A model generated the notes under the pieces. The model made no database searches and had not been told where the DNA came from. It saw only the letters and a list, made by a program, of their open reading frames with translations. From Gonium pectorale (taxonomy: Eukaryota > Chlorophyta > Chlorophyceae > Chlamydomonadales > Volvocaceae): 64,000 nucleotides of DNA. Below are positions 23,362-33,343 of this stretch, piece by piece. The position numbers were made by a program, and so were the translations under genes. The stretch spans positions 425,825-489,824 of the forward strand of contig LSYV01000041.1 in the NCBI GenBank assembly GCA_001584585.1, written 5' to 3'. The number at the start of each line of letters is the position of its first letter. Position 1 is the first letter of the stretch.

Positions 23362-26300
23362 CTAGCCAGGGTATGGGTGCGCGGTAAGCTGGACGCGGCC
23401 ACTCGCCTAAGCTGGGAGAGAGGGCTCCTCACGGCTGGCGGTCCCCACGCCCAGCGGCCACGCCTGAACGCAATGACGCCTCCCGCCTGCGACCCGCCGA
23501 CTCATCGGCCAACGACGTTGCCGACCATTCGGCCACAGCCGGAGACCTCAGTATATGAATGGGAAGAACTGCGAGCGGCGGGCCATGGGGCGACGGGGCG
23601 GTGTATGTGAGCGTGTCGAGGATGTGAGCGTGTGTGAATGCGCAGGTGATGAATGGTAGGCATGCGGGGGCGGTTATGTGGATGCGTGTCCGCCCAACCG
23701 CAGCCCCTTCCGGACCCCGGAGTTCCTTGCCTGCCTCCCCCGTCAGCGCATGCTGGGTTGCACAGGTTATGCCTTCTTGACGCACATATGCTTTCAGATT
23801 TTTACAAGCGCTCGTGGCAGGTTGGCAGGGTGCGGGCCGCGGTAAGGTTGGCTCGCGTCAGGCTCACCTTCTTGACCTTGGCCTTGTACTCAGCGTATTC
23901 AGGGTAGCGCTCTGAGAGCGCCTTCTCCTCCACAGCCACCTGTAGTGCCAGCCGTCCAGGCGGGGGGATGCAGACAGGGTCACCGTCAGAGGCATGCAAC
24001 CTAGCCCACAATGGCGATCCGGTGGGGGTGGCATGTACATGCTGCAGGTTAGCATCGAGGCACCCGCCCTAGGCCTCCCAACATGTATGCGGGTCCGAAA
24101 GCCAATTCCTCCAAGCACGTCGTGCAGCACCTTGCCCACACCTCTCCTCGGCTTCCCAATTCCCCAGGCCCGCGACGCCTCACGACGCCCTGCTTCGCCC
24201 GCGTAGCTTGCTCACTAGCACTTCCCCAGGAGAGCGGCCAGAGTCAGGGACGAGCCTGCCCTCTCCTATTTCCGTTTGCGTCTCGCTCCCATCGGCTGTT
24301 CAATCCCAGCACTTTTCCCGCCTCCCTGCGGCACCGAGGCTGAGCCCTCGGCCGCAGCCGCTGCGACGCACCTTGCACTCCAGCACCCACCACAGCAGCG
24401 CGCAGATGGCCAGGCGCGTCTCGTTGCGCGTCAGCACGGACAGGCCGAATGCCGCCAGCAGCAGGCCGCCGTACATCGGGTGCCGGACATAGCCTGCGGG
24501 ACGAACGACACAAGAGGCAGCGGTGCGCGGGGCACTTACTTACAACGCACCTACTGCCCTGCACTGACACCAGAGGAATGCCGCCCTAAGCAAACCAGCA
24601 AACCCATGCCGTCAGCTCTTTCGGGCTGAAGCCGACAGGCGTGCAGCGAGCCGGCCGCGGCACCATGACGCTCACTCTACGCCTGTCCCCCGAATGCGAG
24701 TCCCTTGTGCAAGCAGCCAACGAACAGTCTGGGCCTAACAGTGCCCACCGTGTCCGCTGCTTCGTCCACCCCTGCACTCCCGCCCCTACCTGCGCTCATG
24801 TACTCAACGTTTCCCCACAAGCATTTACCCACGAATACTTCGGCCCGGGCGGGCCGCATGCCCCATAGGCCTTCCCACTGCAAATGCTCGCTCATCCTCC
24901 TTGGCCCCGCACCATCCGCCCACCCAGCCAAGCGCATCACCCGCCGTAAACGGCCAGCGGAAAGGCCTGCGCCCAAAGCTTCCATACTCCACGCCCTATG
25001 ACCCTTTCCCCAGCCCTGACCCACCATATATCCCGGACACCACCAGCTCGTGCTTCTTGCGCGGCTCCGGCAGCGGGCTTAGGTTGCGGCCCAGGTGGAT
25101 GAAGGCCGTCAGCACGAACACCAGGCCGGCCGTCAGCGATAGCGTCGCGCAAAAGTCCACCAGGCCCTGCAAACACCGGACGGATGTGATGAGCACGCTG
25201 TTTGTGCTCTGGCACGCAGGATGGGGCCATCGGTCTTGCACAACGCATGGGGGCAGGGGAGGGTAGGATGAGGTCGGAGAGTTCCTCCTCGATCGTAGGA
25301 TGGATTGGGGGTTGCTCCGGGTGTGTAGGTTCTGCCGAGCCGATGGCGTGCACGCCCGTTTGCGGCTGGCCGTACACATACATCAGTGCTGTAACAGCTG
25401 TTGCTGTAGCAGCTGTTGCTGTAGCAGCTGTTGCTGTAACAGCTGTTGCTGTAACTGCTGTTGCTGTAACTGCTGTTGCTGTAACTGCTGTTGCTGTAGC
25501 AGCTGTTGCTGTAACAGGACATGCAAGGCTGGGCTGGGTCTCGGCGCTTGGGCCATGTGGGTCAGGCCGTACCCAGGGCGCACGCATGCGGAAAGCGATG
25601 AACCGCGGGCCGCCGCACCTTGAGCGTCAGGGGCGGGAATAGGAGCATCCCGATTGCCGCTAGCTGCGCGAACAGCCACTGCTCGCCCCGCTTGCCAAAG
25701 GACTTGCCGTCAGCCAGCTCAGCCATAAGCTCCTGCGCGTACATTACGGTTGGAGCACGCCTGTTTAATCTCACGCCCGCACAGGGACGAGAACGGGGCT
25801 TCAGGCTTGTAAGGCATGTCAGGAACAATCACGTGCCGTAGGCCAGGTCGTGTCACCAACGGCGGCAGCAGCGTAGCCGTGCATAGGACCCCGTTCCAGA
25901 AGACACACCGGCAGCAGAACGCCATGCCAGCCCTGGCGCTGGATACCACCATCCACCAATGCACCCTTTAAATCACCTTGGACGCGATGATGTCCTCTTC
26001 CAGCTCCTCAGGCAGGTCCTCGACAGGATGGGACCCTACGCTAGCTTGCGAGGGCTCCTCCTGCGGAACTTGTTCATCCTCCGCCGGTGCGCTGGCGCTG
26101 GCTGCAGGCGGTGTGATTCTGTCCACTGCTGCGCTTTCTACGTCAACGACAGAAGGCGATGCCACGGGGGCTGCAGGGTTCGGGTCCACCACCTCCCCCC
26201 GGCTCCCGTCGGCAGCGCCTGACACGCCCTGCTTGTATTTCCCAAACTCTTTCTCGCTGGGCTCATGCTCAGTTGAGGACGGAGCGCTGCTTTTTGGGGG

Positions 26301-26508
26301 GGAGGGGGAGGGAGGGAGGGCAGGGAGGTAAGGGGGTTAAGGGTGGGCAGCCATGCCCTATGCAACAAGTGAGAGTTCTAATAAGCGTTTACCTGAACAC
26401 AGGGTTAGTCGGTCGGAAGAGGGGTACAGACGGGATACGCCGCGATTGGAGTGTCGGCAGCCTGTTGCCCCGGGACGCGAGTCCCCGCGATACTAGACAG
26501 CTTTGCAT
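23362..26508 (-). CDS. Plastid-targeted ICMT/PEMT-family methyltransferase-like membrane protein
   Basis: Seven minus-strand exons: 26508-26393, 26286-25977, 25732-25619, 25166-25025, 24493-24372, 23939-23868, 23388-23362. Phases agree and the total is exactly 301 codons (300 aa). The start MQSCLVSRGLASRGNRLP is Arg/Ser-rich without acidic residues, as in a chloroplast transit peptide. An acidic, Pro/Ala-rich linker follows. The conserved membrane part includes WLFAQLAAIGMLLFPPL, VFVLTAFIHLGRNLSP, SGIYGYVRHPMYGGLLLAAF (the signature RHPMY of isoprenylcysteine and phospholipid methyltransferases), ICALLWWVLECK and VEEKALSERYPEYAEYKAKV, the typical C-terminal E-rich tail. These enzymes use S-adenosylmethionine; the substrate cannot be told from sequence. 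The last nine-codon exon (ending HPYPG) is the least certain piece. Intron 3 carries a 15-bp minisatellite. Confidence 0.82.
25388..25517. repeat. 15-bp tandem repeat in an intron of the methyltransferase-like gene
   Basis: About 8.6 copies of a 15-bp unit, variants of GCTGTAACAGCTGTT with A/G and A/T changes at two positions. CAGCTG is palindromic, so the array can fold on itself. It sits inside the intron between 25167 and 25618. Confidence 0.9.
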
Positions 26509-28487
26509 CCTCTGATTTGTGACGATGCAGCAGTACGGTCAAGGTTGTGTCGAATTTATCTATGTCTTCTCTAGTGATGACGCGCTGACTCTTGCGTTGA
26601 CTGAGGTGATGTTCAAGGGTTTTCGCGGATAAGAGGCAGATGCGTGATGCATGGCTTTCACAACCAGCCTCGTCCAGTCAAGACAGTTGGACGAGAACAG
26701 GCCGCAACCCGACTCCTCCGAACTGTGAAGGATGCATGACGGATCGCTAGGTGCTCGGCTGATGGCATCATGGAGTCAACTGGAGAGTGTCGCGCACGCG
26801 GCGTGCCGGGTATACGGGTTTACCCCGGCCGTAAGGAAAAGGCGGAAGAGGACACGCAGGGCCCTACGCGGCAAGGGTCCTCCTGCCGGGCAAGGTCCCC
26901 CAATTCCACAAGACGAACTCCACCGGTAATCCCTGTCACCCCACGTGTCCCTTGAGGACTCGGGAGCGCACCAGACGAAGAAACGGCAGGAAGGGCTGGG
27001 AGGTCTGGGCTGGGAGGTCACACCCTGTCAGAAGGTCGTTGCCAGAGATACCTAGCATACGGGCCATATATACGGGCTAGGTCACGAGAACGAACATGGC
27101 CGGGGTGTTACCTAAATTTAGACGGAGGCAACACCTATTAGCTGTACCATAGATAGCCCTACGCAAGTAGGGGCGTTCCCAAGGCACTCACTTGTGCACT
27201 CAGCTGCTGTGGCCCTCATCACCGGCCGACACCGTTCACGCCTCGCAGCCTTGCCTTGTATCAACGCTTACCAACTTCGTCCGCTATCTGTGCCCCGTCC
27301 GATTACAAGACCCGCACTGTGCACAAGGCAACATCCAGGTTTCGGCCCGGCCGCATGGTCTGTCATCCGTTCTGCGGTGACGAAATACAATGCCCACCTT
27401 CGGCAAGTGGATGCTGGGTCCCGCCCCAACCGTTGGCGTATGACCGCAGCCTGCCTCAACTTTGAACCCACATCCGAGTTTGAACACACGTACGGGCCGT
27501 ACCTGGCTGGGCTGCTGAGGGGCGTGCGCTGTAGTGCTAAATAAAGAGGAAAACATGCACAGAAAGAGGGAGCTAACATGTGGTACCTTGCCGCGCTTGC
27601 GCAGGCAGCACTGCTCCACAATCATACCTTGGCCCCTCAACTTAATTAGCTCCTCAACTCTCAGCCCTTTTCCACCCGCACTATCTTCAGCATTGATGAA
27701 GGCTGCGTGCTGCCTTCCAGAGGGTGAACCACACCTTGCGGACGAAAACCGCCACCGTGCCAACCGCAATCCGTACCAACCACAGTCCATGATAACCGCT
27801 TTTACGGAAGAACAACGCACATGCCTTATCGGAAAATGCTGGGCTACGGAGTACCTTGCAAAAGCCTGGATGGAGGAGCGCCACTTGGCACACGACATCC
27901 TGGCAGTGAAGGTACCGCCTAACTACATGACGTCCAAACGTCCCGTCCCGTCCCTGGCCCAATAATCCGCTATTGCTCGGTGTATGGCCTGATGCGCCCC
28001 TATCTGCCACAGGATAGGGCCCAGTGTTCCTGCGCCAAACCTCAACTCAAGAGCCAGCGGCTTTCAATGAACCGAACTAAGCAGCCTCCACGAAAGCAAT
28101 GACGCACGAGCTGACGAGCGTGCAAAGGGTGCGATACACGAACAACATCAATGCACGAGCACGAGCACATGTTCGAACAACGTTGATGCACAAAAATGTC
28201 ACATGGAGGCCGAGCCTAGAAAGACAAGTACATGGGGCAGGCCCGTGGGGCAGGCCCGTGGGGCAGGCCCGTGGGGCAGGCCCGTGGGGCAGGCCCGTGA
28301 GAACATTGTGGGAATCTGTGCGCCGTACATCTATGATCAATCGTCGGGACAGCAGTAAAACGGGGCACGGATTTGTGCATATGCCACCATTTAGGTCCAC
28401 TGCCGATTGTCTGGCAGACCTGTGCCATGATGGCACATAGCTACGGTGGCCCCGTGGTCCCTCCTGCAGGTCCGAGGCGTCTGCATT
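26509..28487. other. Intergenic stretch, no supported gene
   Basis: Overlapping frames on both strands around 27284-27965 are up to 204 codons long, but neither shows a family motif, clear codon bias or splice logic. The 5' flank of the methyltransferase-like gene is at the left edge. A 13-bp tandem repeat lies at 28234-28298. Confidence 0.4.
28234..28298. repeat. 13-bp tandem repeat
   Basis: Five copies of GGGGCAGGCCCGT in a row, essentially perfect. No gene overlaps it. The unit length is not a multiple of three. Confidence 0.92.
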
Positions 28488-28910
28488 CTACGTATGCGTA
28501 GTGGGCGTGTGCGCAGACCGGTCGCTTCGCCTGCGCTCCAGGATCGCGCCGAGCCCAAAAGAGCACGTCAGCGCAAGGGTATCTGCTAGCACCGGTGAGA
28601 GCACGATGCCCAGCTCCCGGAAGAATGGCCTGCTCGCGGCTGGCCGCACCACCGTGCCAATGACCCCGCCGAGCGTCGAAGTTCCGATTTCGTGACAGCG
28701 TGCGCCATGCCGACGGAAAGCCAGGACGACCGAAGCGACGCCAGACAATGGAGCGGCGACCATTGACAGGAAGATAAGCTGGGCCAGGACATTCCGCTCG
28801 GAGCCAGGAGCGTCGAAGACCATTGGGCTGAATGCTGCAACCGGTACAGTCAGCAGGGCCCAGAGACCGCCAAGAACCCCGCCGGTAATTCGCGCAGCGA
28901 GCGACATCAT
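28488..28910 (-). CDS. Small predicted multi-pass membrane protein, single exon
   Basis: A 140-codon frame opens with ATG at 28910 and ends at 28488. It encodes about three or four hydrophobic stretches (GGVLGGLWALLTVPVAAF, LIFLSMVAAPLSGVASVVLA, GIVLSPVLADTLAL) separated by short charged loops, with an Arg-rich, polar tail. There is no intron and no low-complexity run, unlike most genes here, and the protein has a bacterial look. I do not recognise the family. It could be a small alga-specific gene, a transferred gene, or a chance frame; the ordered pattern of membrane segments favours a real product. Confidence 0.45.
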   Translation of the reverse strand: MMSLAARITGGVLGGLWALLTVPVAAFSPMVFDAPGSERNVLAQLIFLSMVAAPLSGVASVVLAFRRHGARCHEIGTSTLGGVIGTVVRPAASRPFFRELGIVLSPVLADTLALTCSFGLGAILERRRSDRSAHTPTTHT

Positions 28911-30777
28911 TTAGGGCAACGAGACATCACAAGCGGCCTATCTTACGATCTGTATATTTATACTGCAAAATCAACAACAACAGCAAGGTCCTCACGTGCC
29001 GTACGGTATGCGCAGCTGCTTGCTCAGTTGGTCGTTCAGCGGTTTCTTACTTTTCGACAAAGGAATGCACTGCAGTTGTGCAGTAAGCAGACCGAAATTC
29101 GCTATCATAACTGTGTTCGCTGTGCATGGGTGGTGGAGGTGGAGGGGGACAGGGGGTTGTAGCCGTTTTGTAGAGTTGGTCGGATTGGAATGGCGCCGTG
29201 GGCGCCCCTAGCTGGCCTGGCGGGCAACAACGGGATTAAAAACAGAGACAGGAAAGCTACCTCTACGGACATACACACATCGAAGTTGCGACGTTTCCGG
29301 TAGGGCGCCTGGATACCAGGCATGGCCACGGGCATTGCCCTGCATTGCCGCGGAGGAGACGAGCACGGTACTAGGGCCTATAGGCAATGTTGTTCCTGCA
29401 GTGTGCGATTTTTGCTGATCCGACCAATAAAAGCCCTTCTGCAAGTAGCCTTGCACCTTCCCCACTGCAACCTGCCTACCTGTGCCGTCGTACAGTATCA
29501 CCTTCGGCTCGGGCACACGGGAAAGCCGGATTGATCAGGACTCTTTAAGTTTGCTGTGGTCTAAAACGCATCCCTGTCGTCTTTAAAATTTGTTAATGCA
29601 CGCTAACGCCCTGTCCCGTTTGGCTTCATCTCAGCTGACGCAACATGGAATCCGGTCAGACGAACCCTGACGAACCATATATGTGCATCCGTGTGCATCA
29701 TGCATGTGATGCTCGTGCCATTCTCGGCGTGGGCGGTCATGTTCATATCCCGGGGGCTGTTCCGAATAGCTCCTATTGAGTGTGCGTGAGATAATGTACA
29801 AGGTGGTCATGCCGTGTGCCACGACTGCCTGGGCAGCTTCTCGGTCCCACTCCCCTGCTGTCCGGGACGCTGTGCTCCCGCCCGCCGTCGTCCCAACAGC
29901 TGGCATCCCTCTTCGCGTCTTTATCCCGCGTCCTTGGCGCTTGTGGCGCCCGGCCGTCGTGACGAGCGTGTGCACCTGTACGCTGCCGTCCGTCACGTGG
30001 GGAGCACGTCGGTCGCCATATGGGACCAGCCGCTCTCAGCTCACCTCACTGCCCGGTATCGACACAACACCTGCTGCTGCTGTGGCAGTGGCAGCTGCCA
30101 CCACGGCGCCACGGGAGGGCGACCGACTCTCATGACACGCACGTAAAGCTGCAAACTACGTTATCAGAACGCGCCTCACACACGTATGAACACGTGCATC
30201 CCTAGATTCAGCAGTAAGACATGACAAGCTCACAGTGCGCAGTCCCCGGCCAGTTGTGAAAGAAGACTTGACTGCTCACTCACTTACGGCTGCACGCCCC
30301 GTGCAACTTATGTACGAGTCACGTGTCACACCGAAAATGACAAAACGAACACCCGACGGCATCCTAAGAACTAAGGCAGTCCTGTAGGCTGAAGCCAATG
30401 GGATACGCAGTAATCAGTGCACCCTTTGCCAACGACGTCCAAGCTTTGGCATTCAGGACTCACGGGCAAAATACTGGGTTCCTCCAAGTGCTGCACAGAT
30501 GCGTGGCTCGACGGTTGCGTCATGACAGCCAGCCATTTGTACACAGCCCTATCAGCAACGCAAGCCTTAGTGAGGAAGCCACATCGACTGTAGCTTTAGG
30601 CGCGGCCCTCAGATCCTAGACAGGCACCTGCCCCGGAGACCGGCGCTCACTGTGTATATTGGCCTGCGCCACCTCGGGGGCACCCAGGGCCTGCCGCCTG
30701 AACCGCGCGAGCCAACACCCGTTGCAAAAGCTGGAGCCAAACATGGAGCCCGTAGCTGCGCTGCACGGCCGCTGCTC
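28911..30777. other. Intergenic stretch, no gene seen
   Basis: Contains one copy of the ~80-bp interspersed repeat (29227-29313) and the 3' flank of the cytochrome b5 reductase gene. No coding exon could be supported. Confidence 0.4.
29227..29313 (-). repeat. ~80-bp interspersed repeat, copy 3
   Basis: On the minus strand it reads GGCGCCCTACCGGAAACGTC, then GTGTGTATGTCCGTAGAGG and a T-rich end, in the same order as the copies near 12656 and 58251. Confidence 0.75.
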
Positions 30778-32948
30778 TCAGAACTGAAACTGCGCGGCCT
30801 CGGGATAGCCCAGCTCGTCCAGGTGCTGCCTCATGGCCACACACATGGGCGTCGGGCCGCAGCGCAGGACCATGCAGTTGGAGCCTGGGTTGCGGGGTGG
30901 GGGCGATAGAGGACTCCGTGACGCATTGGACGGTGGGTACACATCGACACAGCGAGCACAGGCAGGCGAGTGATGCAGAATGGCAGCTGAAGCCATGTCG
31001 GCAGGGCAACGGGCACAACCTGGCGAGTAAAGCAGCATGATTACTGACCGGAAGGGCCATCGGCGCGAGGTTGCCTGTACATGAGAATGAGCGACAACGA
31101 CAGACGGCACTGCCCCGCTAAGAAAGGGCGTGTGCACGGAACGGCCGCCTCAACCGCTTGCATAAAGCTGTCGGGTGCCGGCAAGCTGTCCCAGCTGTTG
31201 GATAATTGGACGACGTCCCTGTGCATAAACCCGTAGGCAAGGCTCACCAGGGGGTGGGAACTTGGCCTGAATCATGTCCTTGGTGATGAAGCCCTGCCCC
31301 CCGTGCCACTCCTTGTCGATCGGCGGCGTGTTGAGCACGTGGTGCACCGTCAGGCGGTCGCCGTGCATGGCCACCAGCTCGTCCAGCTCCTGTGCGGAAC
31401 GGCGGCCTGGACGCTCGGTGAGTGCACGCAGGGTGACGCCGGTGAACGGGAAGCGCACACAGGCCGGCGCGCTCAAGCCGACCCATTCATTGCGGCGACG
31501 TTGGAAACACGCCGAATGTACAACAAATGCGCATGTACAACGAACACACAACACGCAACGCACACCGCACAACTGCTCGCCTTGCGCAGCAGGATGTCGT
31601 CCTCGGTGAGGTTGCCGTACAGGAGGGAGACTTTGGTCTTGTCCTTGGGGTTCTTCAGGATAGCGCACAACACCTGGTACATGGGCGTGATGCCAGTGCC
31701 GCCCGCGAGCATGCCTGTCGAGATGTGGGGCAGCACCGGGGCTCTTTGAAGGTTACATATACGGCACAATGTACATGGTGTGGCTTTTCCCGACGCACAA
31801 CCTGCCAAGCTGCACATCAACGCAGCTCCTCCGCAATGTAGCCTTCGAACAAACAGCTCACCAAAGTGCTGGACCATGTTGGGCTGGTACGTGAAGCGCC
31901 CCTTCGGGCCGCGCATGAGCATTGTGTCGCCGACCTGGAGCTTGGCAATCGCCTGGGACATCTTGCCCTGAATCGTGGGAGGGACAGGGGAGCAGGCATG
32001 GGTGCTAGCCGGTCAGGACGGGTGTGTACCCCCAAGGCGCCACATCTCGTCTGGGGCGCGGTGCATACAGCGCCCCGCAAGTGGACACTCCTCAGCGGGT
32101 TGACGTTGGGGCAGGGCGAGGCGCAAAGTGGTCGGGGCAGCCACAAACGCTATCGGCTGTCATCCCCTTCAGCCGGTGTCACCCGAGAGTATTCGGCACC
32201 TGCGGGTAAATCTTGATGACAAAGTCGACCGCCCCCAGGAGGTCGTCATCGGACACGGGCGTGTAGCTGCGAATGATGTCCTTCCCATCTTCACCCTTGA
32301 CAGAGAACGAGATGTGCTGCCCGGTGGGCAGCCCCAGGCGCTGGTCCGGCCGCGGAAGCGCGAAGCGCAGCCTGACGGTGTTATGCGTAATGTAGGTCTT
32401 CTCGACGCAAGGCAACGGCTGAAACTGCTCGGGGTTGAGGAAGGGCTTGCGCGACTTGCGGCGCGCCCACAGAAGTGCCTGTGCCGAGTGCAAGCAACAC
32501 AATTAGGGTAGGGGCGCAGATGGGCACAAGGAGAAGCACACGGGCGGCAAGATGGTGTTGCTTTTCGACCTCCTGGCAGCGGCACGATAGCTGCAGCGGA
32601 CTCTGGCCTACTGGACTACCCGCAACACACTGACGCCTGAACGGCCGTCCCAACCTATTCGCTTGCCCAGCTTCAATGCGCATGCATCGCACTCAGAGGG
32701 GCGGCGCAAGTCCTATTCTGTGCTAGAGTGGCCATGGCGCGCATTGTCCGCCTGTACCGGGCAGCAGCTCATGGTTTGAAAAAGTCCACGCCGCCCGCTG
32801 AGCGCCTCTCTGCGCTCCCCCTCGCACTTCAGGCCGCTGTCCCGACCTGCACCAGCGTGACGATCAGCGCCAGCGCCAGCAGGATGTGCCAGTAGGCTGC
32901 GAAGAACGCCGCCTGAACTACCTCTTGAGCCGATACAGGACTGTCCAT
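30778..32948 (-). CDS. CBR1: NADH-cytochrome b5 reductase
   Basis: Six minus-strand exons: 32948-32847, 32478-32200, 31967-31862, 31714-31581, 31389-31248, 30884-30778. Phases agree and the product is about 289 aa, the normal family length. Residues about 20-38 form a membrane anchor ([19 protein letters not shown]). The FAD domain has the RSYTPVS motif (R104, Y106, T107), GKMSQAI and GPKGRF. The NADH domain has [12 protein letters not shown] and [11 protein letters not shown], and the protein ends in an aromatic AQFQF, as family members do. It should pass electrons from NADH to cytochrome b5 at the ER or outer mitochondrial membrane, for fatty-acid desaturation and sterol steps. The intron after exon 4 begins with GC (AAG|GCGAGC) rather than GT, while its acceptor is normal. 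The symbol is given by family; which paralogue it is cannot be told. Confidence 0.93.
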
Positions 32949-33343
32949 TGTGCTCCAAATACGAGTTGAACTCTATACTCAATCAGAGCGCAGCGAACAG
33001 CATCCAACGTGTCGGCGTGTGTCGTCGATCGTATGAGTGGACGCACAGCGGCAGTTGGAAGAACACGTGTAAATTGAATTACGCTGCAAATAAGTTGACG
33101 CGTGCAATCCAGCTTGCACAAGAGGCCAGGAACGGACAGAAACGAGTCGTACGATGAGTCGTCTTCAGCTTGCTTTGATCGCAAACCGCACCTGCATTCG
33201 TAAAAATATTACTCGGTCTGATAACTCAAACGAAGTTTTGAAGACGCCTGGATTTGAAGCACCTCCGCGAAGTAAGAACGTGCAATCCTGAAAGCGCACC
33301 AGACGGCAATGAGGAGGCGTATACCCTAGTGGCCTAGCCAAGG
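32949..33343. promoter_or_regulatory. Shared upstream region of the divergent CBR and rhomboid-like genes
   Basis: About 395 bp separate the start codon of the reductase (minus strand) from the tentative start of the rhomboid-like gene (plus strand). Both 5' untranslated regions and core promoters must fit here if the starts are right. No clear TATA box or other site stands out. Confidence 0.4.

Noticed and set aside
25383..25679. Poly-Gln/Leu frame
   Set aside because: It is translation of the intronic 15-bp repeat, not a gene.
26400..26664. Minus-strand frame reading EDIDKFDTTLTVLLHRHKSE
   Set aside because: Looks protein-like, but the overlapping frame from ATG 26508 gives a transit peptide that splices in phase into the methyltransferase-like gene, so this one is probably chance.
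27284..27965. Overlapping frames of 204 (minus) and 143 (plus) codons
   Set aside because: The two compete, neither has a family motif, membrane pattern or splice-consistent partner exon. Kept only as unassigned sequence.
28234..28298. CRISPR array
   Set aside because: Units are 13 bp, contiguous and without spacers; the genome is eukaryotic.
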